Both the position numbers and the translations under genes were made by a program. The notes beneath the pieces are model-generated. The model worked only from the letters and a program-made list of their open reading frames with translations. It was not told the DNA's origin and ran no database searches. This document shows, piece by piece, positions 47,431 through 55,269 of a DNA stretch of 55,269 nucleotides. Within the stretch, counting starts at the first letter, position 1. Every line of letters begins with the position of its first letter. This DNA comes from an uncultured Bacilli bacterium (GTDB taxonomy: Bacteria; Bacillota_I; Bacilli_A; RF39; UBA660), in NCBI GenBank assembly GCA_944368815.1, contig CALVXD010000004.1:1-55269 (forward strand), written 5' to 3'.

Positions 47431-48513
47431 CTAGTATATCATAAATCTAATTAATATTTCATTAGATAAATACAAATATTTTTTATTTATATAAATATTA
47501 TTATTATCAATAATTAATACTTTATCTTTAATTAAATCTTCTATATCAAATACTTCTTTTATATCTTTTTTATATTTATTATAAAAATTACTAATACTTA
47601 CACCATTTAACTTTCTAAGTCCTAATATCATATCATTAGACATCCTTATATTTTCATTTTCATATTCCTTATTACTAATATAAATACCATCATTATACTT
47701 ATTTATGTTTCTTGTATTAGTAATACGATAATTATCCATATAACTTACACTTCCTAGTCCAAATCCATAATATTCCCCATTATTCCAATAATTAATATTA
47801 TGAATACTATAATATCCTTCTTTGGCATAATTACTTATTTCATAATGAACATAACTATTACTTTCTAATTTATTTTCTATATATTTATACATTTCATATT
47901 CTATATCTTCATCTATATTTTCATAATTATTAATACCAAGTACTGTATTATCTTCAATAATTAATGAATAACATGATATATGTGGTATATCTAAACTTAA
48001 GAAATAATCTATATCTTTTTTAACTATATCTATATTATTAGTAACTCCATATATTAAATCTATATTTATATTATTAATATTATTATCTTTTAAATTATTA
48101 ATAACATTACTTACTTCTTTATAAGTATGACTTCTATTTAATATACTTAAAACTTCATCATTAAAGCTTTGTACACCAAGACTTATTCTATTTACTTTAT
48201 TCCTACTAAATAATTTAATCTTATCTATATCTAAACTATCTACATTGCATTCAATAGTAAATTCATAATTCTTATCTATATTAAATATTTTAATAATATT
48301 GAATAATTGTTCCAATTCACTTAAAGATAACGATGATGGAGTTCCTCCCCCAATATAAATAGATTTAATTATTTCTCCCTTATATCTGCTTCTTATCTCT
48401 TTTTCTAAATTACTTAAATAATTATCTATATAGTTATTATTATAAAGTATCTTACAAAAATCGCAGTAAGAACATATACAATTACAAAAAGGTATATGAA
48501 TATATACATACAT
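47431..48513 (-). CDS. hemW: HemW-like radical SAM protein
   Basis: 360 residues. The N-terminal cluster motif CNCICSYCDFC (about 9-19) has the CxxxCxxC of radical SAM enzymes plus the extra Cys of HemW/HemN. It is followed by GGGTPSSL, LGVQSFND and LIYGVTN blocks and the HemN C-terminal region (YEISNYAKEGYYSIHN, then YWNNGEYYGFGLG). HemW proteins bind haem and are thought to insert it into respiratory enzymes; they do not oxidise coproporphyrinogen. No haem-pathway gene is nearby. Confidence 0.9.
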   Translation of the reverse strand: MYVYIHIPFCNCICSYCDFCKILYNNNYIDNYLSNLEKEIRSRYKGEIIKSIYIGGGTPSSLSLSELEQLFNIIKIFNIDKNYEFTIECNVDSLDIDKIKLFSRNKVNRISLGVQSFNDEVLSILNRSHTYKEVSNVINNLKDNNINNINIDLIYGVTNNIDIVKKDIDYFLSLDIPHISCYSLIIEDNTVLGINNYENIDEDIEYEMYKYIENKLESNSYVHYEISNYAKEGYYSIHNINYWNNGEYYGFGLGSVSYMDNYRITNTRNINKYNDGIYISNKEYENENIRMSNDMILGLRKLNGVSISNFYNKYKKDIKEVFDIEDLIKDKVLIIDNNNIYINKKYLYLSNEILIRFMIY

Positions 48514-48553
48514 AATATCACTTCCGTATATTCATTATAGATTAAACAAGTTT

Positions 48554-49429
48554 TTATGATACTATTTCAAAAGGAGAATCTATTGTCCCATTTCCGGTAA
48601 AATTAATATTTTCTTTAAGAGATATAACTGGTCTTACTCCATATGTATTGGTTGAAGTTCCTGCAAAGGATCCACCAAGTGCTCCGGTATGAACAACCCT
48701 CCACATCCATATTCCAGAATCATAAAAAGAGCTTGGAGACATAGTCCTATAATTACTACCTGTATATAAATAATATTTTAATCTGCTGTAATTAATACGA
48801 CTGGATAAGTTAAATCACCATTACCTAAATCATCAAATACAGTAAATTTATCATTTTTCTGATTACACACAAGTGAAGGATTTTTTTGATTATATATGAC
48901 ACATAATAAGTTGTTGATGTTCCTATTCCTGTTCCTGAATAAACGCTTCGATCATTACAATAAATTGCATCAACAACATAATTACTATATCCTTTATCAT
49001 CAATATTTATTTTATACCATTCATCATCTACTTTTTTTATGGTACTATCATTAACATTTTTATGAACTTCTTCATATGTAGTGCCATTAATGTTACCATA
49101 CATATATCCTGCATATGAATTGTTATTATATTCATCGTTAAAATTTAATGTACCAATATATTTATCAGATGTAGTTACACCATTTATATGAGCCTTGTTC
49201 CATCATATATCATTCTAATAGTACCATCTCCATTTATCCTTATTATACGCCAATAAAATCCTGCAAATTTAACATAATTATTCTGTGCTACTTCTCTAAA
49301 GTAGTGGGGCATTCCTAAATAATCTTCTGTCTCATATATTCCTTCATAAATATTAGCAACCCTTACTGAAATCTGGTGTACCAACGTTAACGGTTAAACC
49401 TAACTTATATAATGTTTCCCCGAATTAGT
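48554..49429 (-). pseudogene. Frameshifted C-terminal continuation of the surface protein
   Basis: Four open pieces in alternating frames follow the surface protein gene at 49400. The joined sequence continues its last residues: ITNSG continues as ETLYKLGLTVNVGTPDFSK, then VANIYEGIYETEDYLGMPHYFR, then FAGFYWRIIRINGDGTIRMIYDGT, then AHINGVTTSDKYIGTLNFND, then YNQKNPSLVC, then YYLYTGSNYRTMSPSS and the end GVRPVISLKENINF. Breaks lie near 49425, 49355, 49190, 48890 and 48775, the first three at G runs. The ending motif (RPVISLK, then GTIDSPFEI) resembles the intact first half (YPTLYLKSS, then GSKTNPYQL), so this is a second, related domain. Confidence 0.7.
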
Positions 49430-50893
49430 TATATCAAGTTGATATGGATTTGTTTTAGAACCATTTCCACCAGTTAATATTACAGATGATTTCAAATAAA
49501 GTGTAGGATAAATATTACGTAAATAGTGAACGCCAGTTGGAATAATATCATGATCTGAACTTACTCTAAATACCATATAATTATTTGATGAGTATGGAGT
49601 CAATGTCCATTGATATGAACGTCTATTTAAATAATTATTATTGTAACAATCACTATAATTAGAATCAGTCCAATTATATAATCCATGTTCTAAGCATTCA
49701 TTCCTACTTGTTATAATTCCGCCACTTGTAGCATATCCATAGTCTGATAGATACATTAGTCCTATTTTTCCTATCCATATTGTTGGCCTTCCGCTATATG
49801 CAGCATTTCCCCTTTCTTTTTCATAAAACATACTTGATGTCACGCCATCATAAGATGAACTTCCTCCCAAATTCCATACAGCATCTTCAATTAATTTTTT
49901 TGATTCTTCAGTTAATCCATTAGTGCTAAAATCACAACTTGTTGTCGCACCATTTTGCCCATATGGGCAAATACCAGTTGTTCTATTCCAATAGGCACCG
50001 TTGTTTAATACCTCCATTAAAGTACTATCAGCCCAATTGTTACTTCCATACAAAGAATTAGAAGAACCACTGCCCGTTGGCTTATTGTCCCATGAATAAG
50101 TACCTAAATTTTCTTTTCTTATAATTTTTAATCTTTTTTCTAATTCTCCCCCTTCAATTGATGCTACATCAAAAACGCCAATTATTCTCCATAATTCATT
50201 ATTAAATAATACATAATTATCCGGATCTGCTCCCATATATCTTACATTACCATCTGGATCATCATTGTTAACTTCATCATAATCATATTTAACTAATGAA
50301 CTAACATATTCTACAGCATTTTGAGAATATATAATTTCTGTTGCTTCCGCTCTTACTATTGTTGATATAGTTTCTCCTTCTATAGCATCATTTATTTCCA
50401 TTGATTCATCTAACCATATATATATTTTAAATAATTGTTTAGTAGTACTAAGAGGAATATTTATTTTTAATCTAATAGAATTACCTTGAGCTTTACCTAC
50501 AAAGTCACCTGTATTTAATACTTCTCCATTAGAAGTAATTGCCCATTTTAAAGCTGGTTCATTTGCCAAATTAGTACCTATCGTAGTAATATCTAAATAT
50601 ATATGTCCATATATATTTCTAGATGCTGCACTAGGATCTTTCCATAATTCTATTTCTGTAGAAATACCTCCACTATAATCTGTACTAGGAAGTAAAGTAC
50701 CAGTAAGTACATCAGTTCCCTTATTATAATGAATATAAGCATCTAATCCGCTTAAACTAAGTGATACATTAATATTATTTTCTTTATTACTATTCCATAC
50801 AAAAAATGCAAATGAAGTAGATAGTAATATTATTATGAATGTTATAACTGCTAATATAATTATTTTCTTTTTATTATCTTTCTTTTCTTTCAT
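49400..50893 (-). CDS. Large cell-surface protein (N-terminal part open)
   Basis: 497 residues in frame. A lysine-rich start and one membrane helix (about 9-31, IIILAVITFIIILLSTSFAFFVW) form a signal anchor. A beta-rich region (about 40-200) recalling camelysin/TasA-like or pilin-like extracellular domains follows. A third part (about 215-490) has VLFNNELWRIIGVF, Trp/Tyr/Asn-rich stretches, paired cysteines and an ending YPTLYLKSSVIL, then GSKTNPYQL, a pattern I associate with surface proteins of uncultured gut Bacilli. The reading frame ends soon after, but homologous coding continues in other frames, so the gene is probably truncated. An IS110 element lies about 100-300 bp upstream. Confidence 0.65.
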   Translation of the reverse strand: MKEKKDNKKKIIILAVITFIIILLSTSFAFFVWNSNKENNINVSLSLSGLDAYIHYNKGTDVLTGTLLPSTDYSGGISTEIELWKDPSAASRNIYGHIYLDITTIGTNLANEPALKWAITSNGEVLNTGDFVGKAQGNSIRLKINIPLSTTKQLFKIYIWLDESMEINDAIEGETISTIVRAEATEIIYSQNAVEYVSSLVKYDYDEVNNDDPDGNVRYMGADPDNYVLFNNELWRIIGVFDVASIEGGELEKRLKIIRKENLGTYSWDNKPTGSGSSNSLYGSNNWADSTLMEVLNNGAYWNRTTGICPYGQNGATTSCDFSTNGLTEESKKLIEDAVWNLGGSSSYDGVTSSMFYEKERGNAAYSGRPTIWIGKIGLMYLSDYGYATSGGIITSRNECLEHGLYNWTDSNYSDCYNNNYLNRRSYQWTLTPYSSNNYMVFRVSSDHDIIPTGVHYLRNIYPTLYLKSSVILTGGNGSKTNPYQLDITNSGKHYIS

Positions 50894-50964
50894 AAGTATT
50901 CTCGTATAATCAATCTTATAGAAATATTAATCTATTTGATTGATCCCTTTCTATTTATATTTTT

Positions 50965-50996
50965 GATTTATTATACAACTAGTTGTATAATAAATC
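50965..50996. repeat. Perfect 32-bp palindrome
   Basis: Bases 50965-50980 are exactly complementary to 50981-50996 with no spacer, centred on ACTAGT. It lies between the surface protein gene and the IS110 transposase. It may be part of the element's left end, the insertion target, or a hairpin structure. T runs do not follow either side, so it is not a normal terminator. Confidence 0.8.
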
Positions 50997-50999
50997 GCG

Positions 51000-51190
51000 C
51001 ACTGTGGATTTGTCCCTATAAAATTACAGCAATTTTTATTGACTGGTTTAAGAAGTCTCAAACCACAGACTTTTATTTAAATTGTTAATCAGTTAGTTAA
51101 CACTTTTGATGTTTTATTATGCTACGAGTTTACAAGATAGAAGTTCTGGTGGTCAAACAATTCAGTGCAAACAAACTAATTAGGAGGTGC
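51000..51190 (+). ncRNA. Candidate IS110 bridge RNA region
   Basis: About 190 bp upstream of the transposase contain no gene. They include stem-loops TGGTTT/AAACCA (51043-51064), GTTAA/TTAAC around 51083-51100, and a wider AGTTT/AAACT pair (about 51127-51177). Transposases of the IS110 group, as opposed to IS1111, are known to use a bridge RNA encoded in the 5' non-coding end. Guide loops were not identified. Confidence 0.4.
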
Positions 51191-51196
51191 TTATAA

Positions 51197-52360
51197 ATGA
51201 TATACTATATTGGAATAGATATATCTAAATACAAACACGATTTCTGTATTATATCAAATACAGGTGAAGTAATTGTAGAAAATTCATCTTTTGATAACAA
51301 CAAAAAAGGATTTCAAAATTTATTGGAACACTTGAAACCATATGATAAATCTCAAATCCATATTGCTTTTGAAGCAACTGGACACTATTCAATGAATTTG
51401 GAACTTTTCTTAATTAATCACGGATTTTCTTTTATGAAGATTAATCCTTTGATCATTAAACAATTTTTTAAAACTCGAAGTTTACGTAGAACTAAAACTG
51501 ATAAAGCTGATGCTTTAAACATCTGCCAATATCTCATGTCTGTTCCTTACAAACCAAATTCATCGTTATTATATCATAGTTACTCATTAAAGTCACTATG
51601 TAGAACTAGAGAACAATTAATCAAGGAAAGAAGTAAATTTGCTGTTTTATTAACCAATGAACTAGATAAATCTTTTCCTGAGATAAAGCCTTTCTTTAAC
51701 AATAAAATTTCAACTACTTTATTATTTATTTTAGATAAATATAACAATGCTTATCATATTGCCTTAATGAAAGATTATGATTCTATCAAATGCATTTCTC
51801 ATGGAAAATTTACTTATGCTAAATTCGCTCAATTAAAAGAACTTGCTAAAAATACTATAGGTTATCATGACAATAACACCGACTTACTCATTTCTACTTA
51901 TGTTTCTTTATATAATTACTTTAATGACAAAATAATTCCAATTGAAAAACAAATTTCTACAATTATCAAAGAACTTAATCCACCAATTCTTACTATTCCA
52001 GGAATTGGAGATATTACCGCAGCTTCCATCATTGCAGAATATGGAGATATTTCTTGTTTCTCCTCTCCTGCTAAAATGCTTGCTTTTGCTGGTTTAGAAC
52101 CTAGTATTATCCAATCTGGCACATTAGAATTTAATGGTAAGATGGTAAAACATGGTTCTGGTCATTTAAGATATGTATTAATGAATGCTTCATTAACCTT
52201 ACTTAAATTTAATCCTGCTTTCTATGACTTTTATCTTAAGAAAAGATCTCAAGGTAAACCTCACAGAGTAGCTTTATCACACGTTTGTAAAAAGTTTGTT
52301 AGATTAATCTTTACTCTTGAAACAAAACGTGTATATTTTGATCCGTCTTTATTGAAATAA
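51197..52360 (+). CDS. IS110-family transposase (RNA-guided DEDD recombinase)
   Basis: 387 residues. The N-terminal RuvC-like domain carries the DEDD residues: Asp in YIGIDISK near residue 7, Glu in AFEATGHY near 60, and the Asp pair in TDKADAL near 100. The C-terminal domain (about 270-387) has IPGIGDITAASIIAEYGD, FAGLEPSIIQSG and the catalytic-serine motif HGSGHLRYVL near 318. A coiled region lies between. All key residues are intact, so it is probably active. AGGAGG precedes the ATG at good spacing. Rightward, convergent with mutS. Confidence 0.95.
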   Translation: MIYYIGIDISKYKHDFCIISNTGEVIVENSSFDNNKKGFQNLLEHLKPYDKSQIHIAFEATGHYSMNLELFLINHGFSFMKINPLIIKQFFKTRSLRRTKTDKADALNICQYLMSVPYKPNSSLLYHSYSLKSLCRTREQLIKERSKFAVLLTNELDKSFPEIKPFFNNKISTTLLFILDKYNNAYHIALMKDYDSIKCISHGKFTYAKFAQLKELAKNTIGYHDNNTDLLISTYVSLYNYFNDKIIPIEKQISTIIKELNPPILTIPGIGDITAASIIAEYGDISCFSSPAKMLAFAGLEPSIIQSGTLEFNGKMVKHGSGHLRYVLMNASLTLLKFNPAFYDFYLKKRSQGKPHRVALSHVCKKFVRLIFTLETKRVYFDPSLLK

Positions 52361-52380
52361 TATATTTCAAAATTATTTTA

Positions 52381-52421
52381 ACTTCAAAAATTTTAAAAAT
52401 TATTATTTTTGAAGTCTTTTT
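52381..52421 (+). terminator. Terminator of the IS110 transposase
   Basis: ACTTCAAAAAT pairs with ATTTTTGAAGT around an AT-rich loop, followed by CTTTTT. Confidence 0.7.
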
Positions 52422-52563
52422 GGCGTGGGTTTCTTTCCATTTTATCTAAATCTATCAAAAAGTACTTGACTTTTAATAGTTAGACTCCTTATCTTATCCA
52501 TAATAATAATATCATAAATTGATTATATATTCAATAAAAAAGATAAAATAGTTACTTCAATAG

Positions 52564-55098
52564 TTACTTCCCTACTTTATCTTTTAGTTTATATAATATA
52601 TTAATAGCATCCATTGGGGTTAATTCTAATACATTAATATTTTTTAGTTCTTTTTCTACAACACTCTCTTTTGGTTCAAAATCCAAAGGAAGTGTAGTTT
52701 GTACTATTACATCTCTTTTCTTTTCTTTATTTTCATATACTTTAAGTATATCTTCTGCTCTTGTTATTACTTCTTTAGGAAGACCTGCTAATGTTGCTAC
52801 ATTAATACCATAACTTTTATCAACACTACCATCTTTTACTTTATGTAAGAAAGTAATTTTACCATCTTCTTCACTCGCTGCTACATGTTTATTTTTTAAG
52901 TGTTTTAGCGTTCTATCTAAATCAGTTAATTCGTGATAATGGGTAGAAAATAATGTTTTACATCCAATATTATTATGAATATATTCTAGTATTGCTTCTG
53001 CTAGGCTCATACCATCAAATGTAGCAGTACCTCTTCCTAATTCATCAAATAAGATTAAACTATTTTTAGAAGCATTAGCAATAGCATTAGATGCTTCTTT
53101 CATTTCTACCATAAATGTAGACTCTCCACTTACTAAGTCATCACTAGCTCCAATTCTTGTAAATATCTTATCAAATACAGGTAAATTTCCCTCTTTAGCC
53201 GGTATAAAACATCCTATTTGAGCCATTATAACAGTTATTCCAAGTTGTCTCATATAAGTAGATTTACCTGCCATATTAGGTCCTGTAATTAATAGTATAC
53301 TAGTATTTTTATCCATTATTATATCATTAGATACATATTCATCTTTAATTACTTTTTCTACTACTGGATGCCTTGAATCAATTAATCTTATTTCATCATT
53401 ATCATTAATAGTAGGCCTTACATAATTATATTTTTCTGCGACTAATGCAAAAGATTGTAAAACATCTATTTCACTAATTACTTTAGATATTTCTTGTAAT
53501 TTAGGAATATACTCTTTTACTTTATCTCTAATGCTTATAAATAAAGAATACTCTAAATTAATTATCTTTTCTTCACTAGTTAATATTAAGTCTTCTTTTT
53601 CTTTTAATAAAGGATTAATATATCTTTCACAATTAGCTAAAGTTTGTTTTCTAATATACCCCATATCTTCTGTTATTTGATTAACACTACCCTTAGATAC
53701 TTCGATATAGTACCCAAATACTTTATTAAATCCTACTTTTAAATTCTTAATTCCAGTTCTTTCTCTTTCTTCTATTTCAAAATTAGATATAAAGTTTTTA
53801 CCGCCACTTCTTAGTTCTTTTAATTCATCTAATTCTTCTGAATACCCTTCTTTTATTAAATATCCTTCTTTAAGTCCTATCGGAGGATTTTCATAAATAG
53901 AATTTTCTAATAAATTATATAAGTCTTCTAATACTTCTATATCATAATAAAAATTAATACTATTTAATATATATTTTATTTCTGGTAAATGTTTTAAAGA
54001 ATTCTTTAATTGTAATAAATCCCTAGCATTAGCATTTCCTAAAGCAACTCTACCTGATAATCTTTCTAAGTCATATACTTCATATAATGCTTTTCTCAAG
54101 TCTTCACATAATAAAAATTCTTCAAGTAATTTACTTACTATATCATATCTATTATTTATAATAGTTTTATCCACTAATGGATTTTCAATCCAAGTTTTTA
54201 ATTTCCTAGAACCCATTGCAGTTTTCGTATTATCAAGAAGCCATAATAAAGAATATGTTCGCTCTTTAAGTCTTAAACTTTCTGTTAATTCTAAATTTCT
54301 TTTAGTATGAATATCCATTTTTAAATAATCATCATTCTTAATTACTTTTAATTTTTGTAGATGAGTCATATTTCTTTTTTGATTAATAATTAAATAATAA
54401 AGTAGATGATTTACTGATATTTTATATCTTTCATCATTAATATTATCTACTACATATTCATAATCATTTTCTTCATATATATTATCTGTAATAGTAATAG
54501 GTATCTTATATTGTGTTTTAAATATATTAGTAATTGTATTATCTATTTTACTATTTATAATTAATTCTTTAATCCCTAAAGATACTACTTCACTAATTAA
54601 TTTATTATAGTCATTATCAAGTATTTTAGAATAAATTTCTCCGGTTGTTATATCGGAATAACTTAGTACATAACAATATTCAAAATTATAAATACTACCT
54701 ATATAATTATTTTCTTTTTCATTTAATGTATCACTTATAATAGTACCTGAAGATATTACTTCAGTAACACTTCTTTCTACTATCCCTTTAGCATCCTTAG
54801 GATCTTCCATTTGTTCACATATTGCTACTTTATATCCTTTTTTAATTAATTTATCTACATATATATCTACTGCTTTATGAGGAACACCACACATAGGAAC
54901 TCTTTCTTCTAGTCCTGCTTGTCTTCCTGTTAAAGTAAGTTCTAATTCATGAGACACAAGAATAGCATCATCAAAAAACATTTCATAGAAGTCACCCAAA
55001 CGATAAAATAATATTACATCTTGATATTTATCTTTTAGTTCTACATAATGTTTCATCATTGGTGCTAATTTGTTTCTATCTACTTCACTTAACTTCAT
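52564..55098 (-). CDS. mutS: DNA mismatch repair protein MutS
   Basis: This mismatch-recognition ATPase is complete at 844 residues. The mismatch-binding domain has the Phe-x-Glu motif (LGDFYEMFFDDA near 32-43), followed by connector, lever and clamp domains. The ATPase has Walker A TGPNMAGKST near 608, Walker B LILFDELGRGT and the STHYHEL switch. The ATG at 55098 is chosen because AAGGGA lies about ten bases upstream; an in-frame TTG at 55119 has no site. No mutL follows in the window. In B. subtilis mutS is near miaB/ymcA, whereas here they are 30 kb apart. Confidence 0.98.
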   Translation of the reverse strand: MKLSEVDRNKLAPMMKHYVELKDKYQDVILFYRLGDFYEMFFDDAILVSHELELTLTGRQAGLEERVPMCGVPHKAVDIYVDKLIKKGYKVAICEQMEDPKDAKGIVERSVTEVISSGTIISDTLNEKENNYIGSIYNFEYCYVLSYSDITTGEIYSKILDNDYNKLISEVVSLGIKELIINSKIDNTITNIFKTQYKIPITITDNIYEENDYEYVVDNINDERYKISVNHLLYYLIINQKRNMTHLQKLKVIKNDDYLKMDIHTKRNLELTESLRLKERTYSLLWLLDNTKTAMGSRKLKTWIENPLVDKTIINNRYDIVSKLLEEFLLCEDLRKALYEVYDLERLSGRVALGNANARDLLQLKNSLKHLPEIKYILNSINFYYDIEVLEDLYNLLENSIYENPPIGLKEGYLIKEGYSEELDELKELRSGGKNFISNFEIEERERTGIKNLKVGFNKVFGYYIEVSKGSVNQITEDMGYIRKQTLANCERYINPLLKEKEDLILTSEEKIINLEYSLFISIRDKVKEYIPKLQEISKVISEIDVLQSFALVAEKYNYVRPTINDNDEIRLIDSRHPVVEKVIKDEYVSNDIIMDKNTSILLITGPNMAGKSTYMRQLGITVIMAQIGCFIPAKEGNLPVFDKIFTRIGASDDLVSGESTFMVEMKEASNAIANASKNSLILFDELGRGTATFDGMSLAEAILEYIHNNIGCKTLFSTHYHELTDLDRTLKHLKNKHVAASEEDGKITFLHKVKDGSVDKSYGINVATLAGLPKEVITRAEDILKVYENKEKKRDVIVQTTLPLDFEPKESVVEKELKNINVLELTPMDAINILYKLKDKVGK

Positions 55099-55123
55099 TT
55101 TACCATCATCCCTTACCAAAAAA

Positions 55124-55152
55124 ATTATAACATTTATAAATCAAAAAGTAAA
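55124..55152 (-). promoter_or_regulatory. mutS promoter
   Basis: TTTACT, 17 bases, TATAAT with TGT before the -10 (extended) on the minus strand. Confidence 0.5.
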
Positions 55153-55169
55153 TTAAGAAAAAGCAATAA

Positions 55170-55269
55170 AAAAGATCTAAAATTGAAATGCACCCCTTAG
55201 GGTAGACATACAAAAAAGGTCTAATTTATGATAGAATACACCTTCGAAAGGAGGTGTATTTCTTATGGC
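55170..55269 (+). mobile_element. Probable left end of a second insertion sequence (partial)
   Basis: A short imperfect inverted repeat (ACCC/GGGT, 55193-55204), TAGACA and TATGAT boxes 18 bp apart, and a start codon at 55265 with a strong AAGGAGG suggest a promoter and first codons of a transposase-like gene running out of the window. Only ATGGC of the gene is present, so the family is unproven. Confidence 0.3.
55235..55260 (+). promoter_or_regulatory. Hairpin sequestering a ribosome binding site
   Basis: AATACACCT pairs perfectly with AGGTGTATT around an eight-base loop. The AGG of the AAGGAGG ribosome site is inside the stem, four bases before TTATG. Such hairpins limit translation of read-through transcripts in insertion sequences. 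Confidence 0.5.

Larger units (their letters stand above)
50997..52430 (+). mobile_element. IS110-family insertion sequence (ends approximate)
   Basis: One transposase gene is flanked by about 200 bp of 5' and 70 bp of 3' non-coding DNA. No terminal inverted repeats or target duplication are apparent, as expected for the IS110 group. The exact ends cannot be fixed without an empty site. The terminator downstream of the transposase marks the approximate right limit. Confidence 0.7.

Overview
The window is about 55 kb of very AT-rich DNA from a low-GC Gram-positive bacterium. It reads with the standard genetic code: Trp is TGG and rsmE ends in TGA. The evidence is the HrcA/CIRCE heat-shock operon, a B. 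subtilis-like lexA with a divergent small gene, a miaB-ymcA pair, the rpsL-rpsG-fusA-tuf order, RsmE, YihY and FemAB-type genes. It looks like an uncultured gut-type member of the Bacilli (RF39/Erysipelotrichales-like). That placement is inferred from gene content only.

Region 1 (1 to about 11,790) is accessory DNA. It has the layout of a phage-inducible chromosomal island or a similar satellite. An S24-type repressor and a tyrosine integrase read rightward. A Cro-like regulator, a small DUF3173-like protein and a phage replisome organizer diverge leftward toward iteron-like repeats. No capsid, portal or terminase gene is visible. The cargo is a complete type III restriction-modification operon with its own HTH gene, an unknown 109-aa protein, and a 938-aa protein with an N-terminal RelA/SpoT synthetase-like domain and a long helical C-terminus. 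The last is the best candidate for an undescribed defence gene. A 20-bp perfect repeat (29 bp with two mismatches) lies upstream of both the replication module and the integrase.

Region 2 (about 11,790-27,400) is mostly chromosomal: a small RNA candidate, recG, a lone acyl-CoA dehydratase activase, an operon of a small membrane protein, a solute-sensor/GGDEF protein and yihY, a SPOR-like protein, tRNA-Ser(GCU), an orphan GspE/PilB ATPase, a frameshifted ymcA, miaB, an unusual RNase II-type protein, lepA and a FemAB transferase. Region 3 (27,470-33,450) holds the str operon (rpsL-rpsG-fusA-tuf, leftward), a TM/coiled protein and rsmE. Region 4 (33,500-41,850) is the heat-shock operon hrcA-grpE-orf-dnaK-tldD-tldE-dnaJ, driven by a promoter bracketed by two CIRCE operators. 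The TldD/TldE peptidase pair sits between dnaK and dnaJ. Decayed genes follow dnaJ.

Region 5 (41,879-50,893) has an MFS-like protein, a TIGR01212-type radical SAM protein, an SOS locus (lexA with a divergent 46-aa membrane peptide whose SOS box fills its promoter spacer), a possible Spo0A-C-like protein, an ABC exporter, hemW, and a large surface protein gene broken by at least five frameshifts. Region 6 (50,894-55,269) contains an IS110-family element with about 200 bp of 5' non-coding DNA that could encode a bridge RNA, a 32-bp perfect palindrome at its left flank, mutS, and the first bases of another probable insertion sequence.
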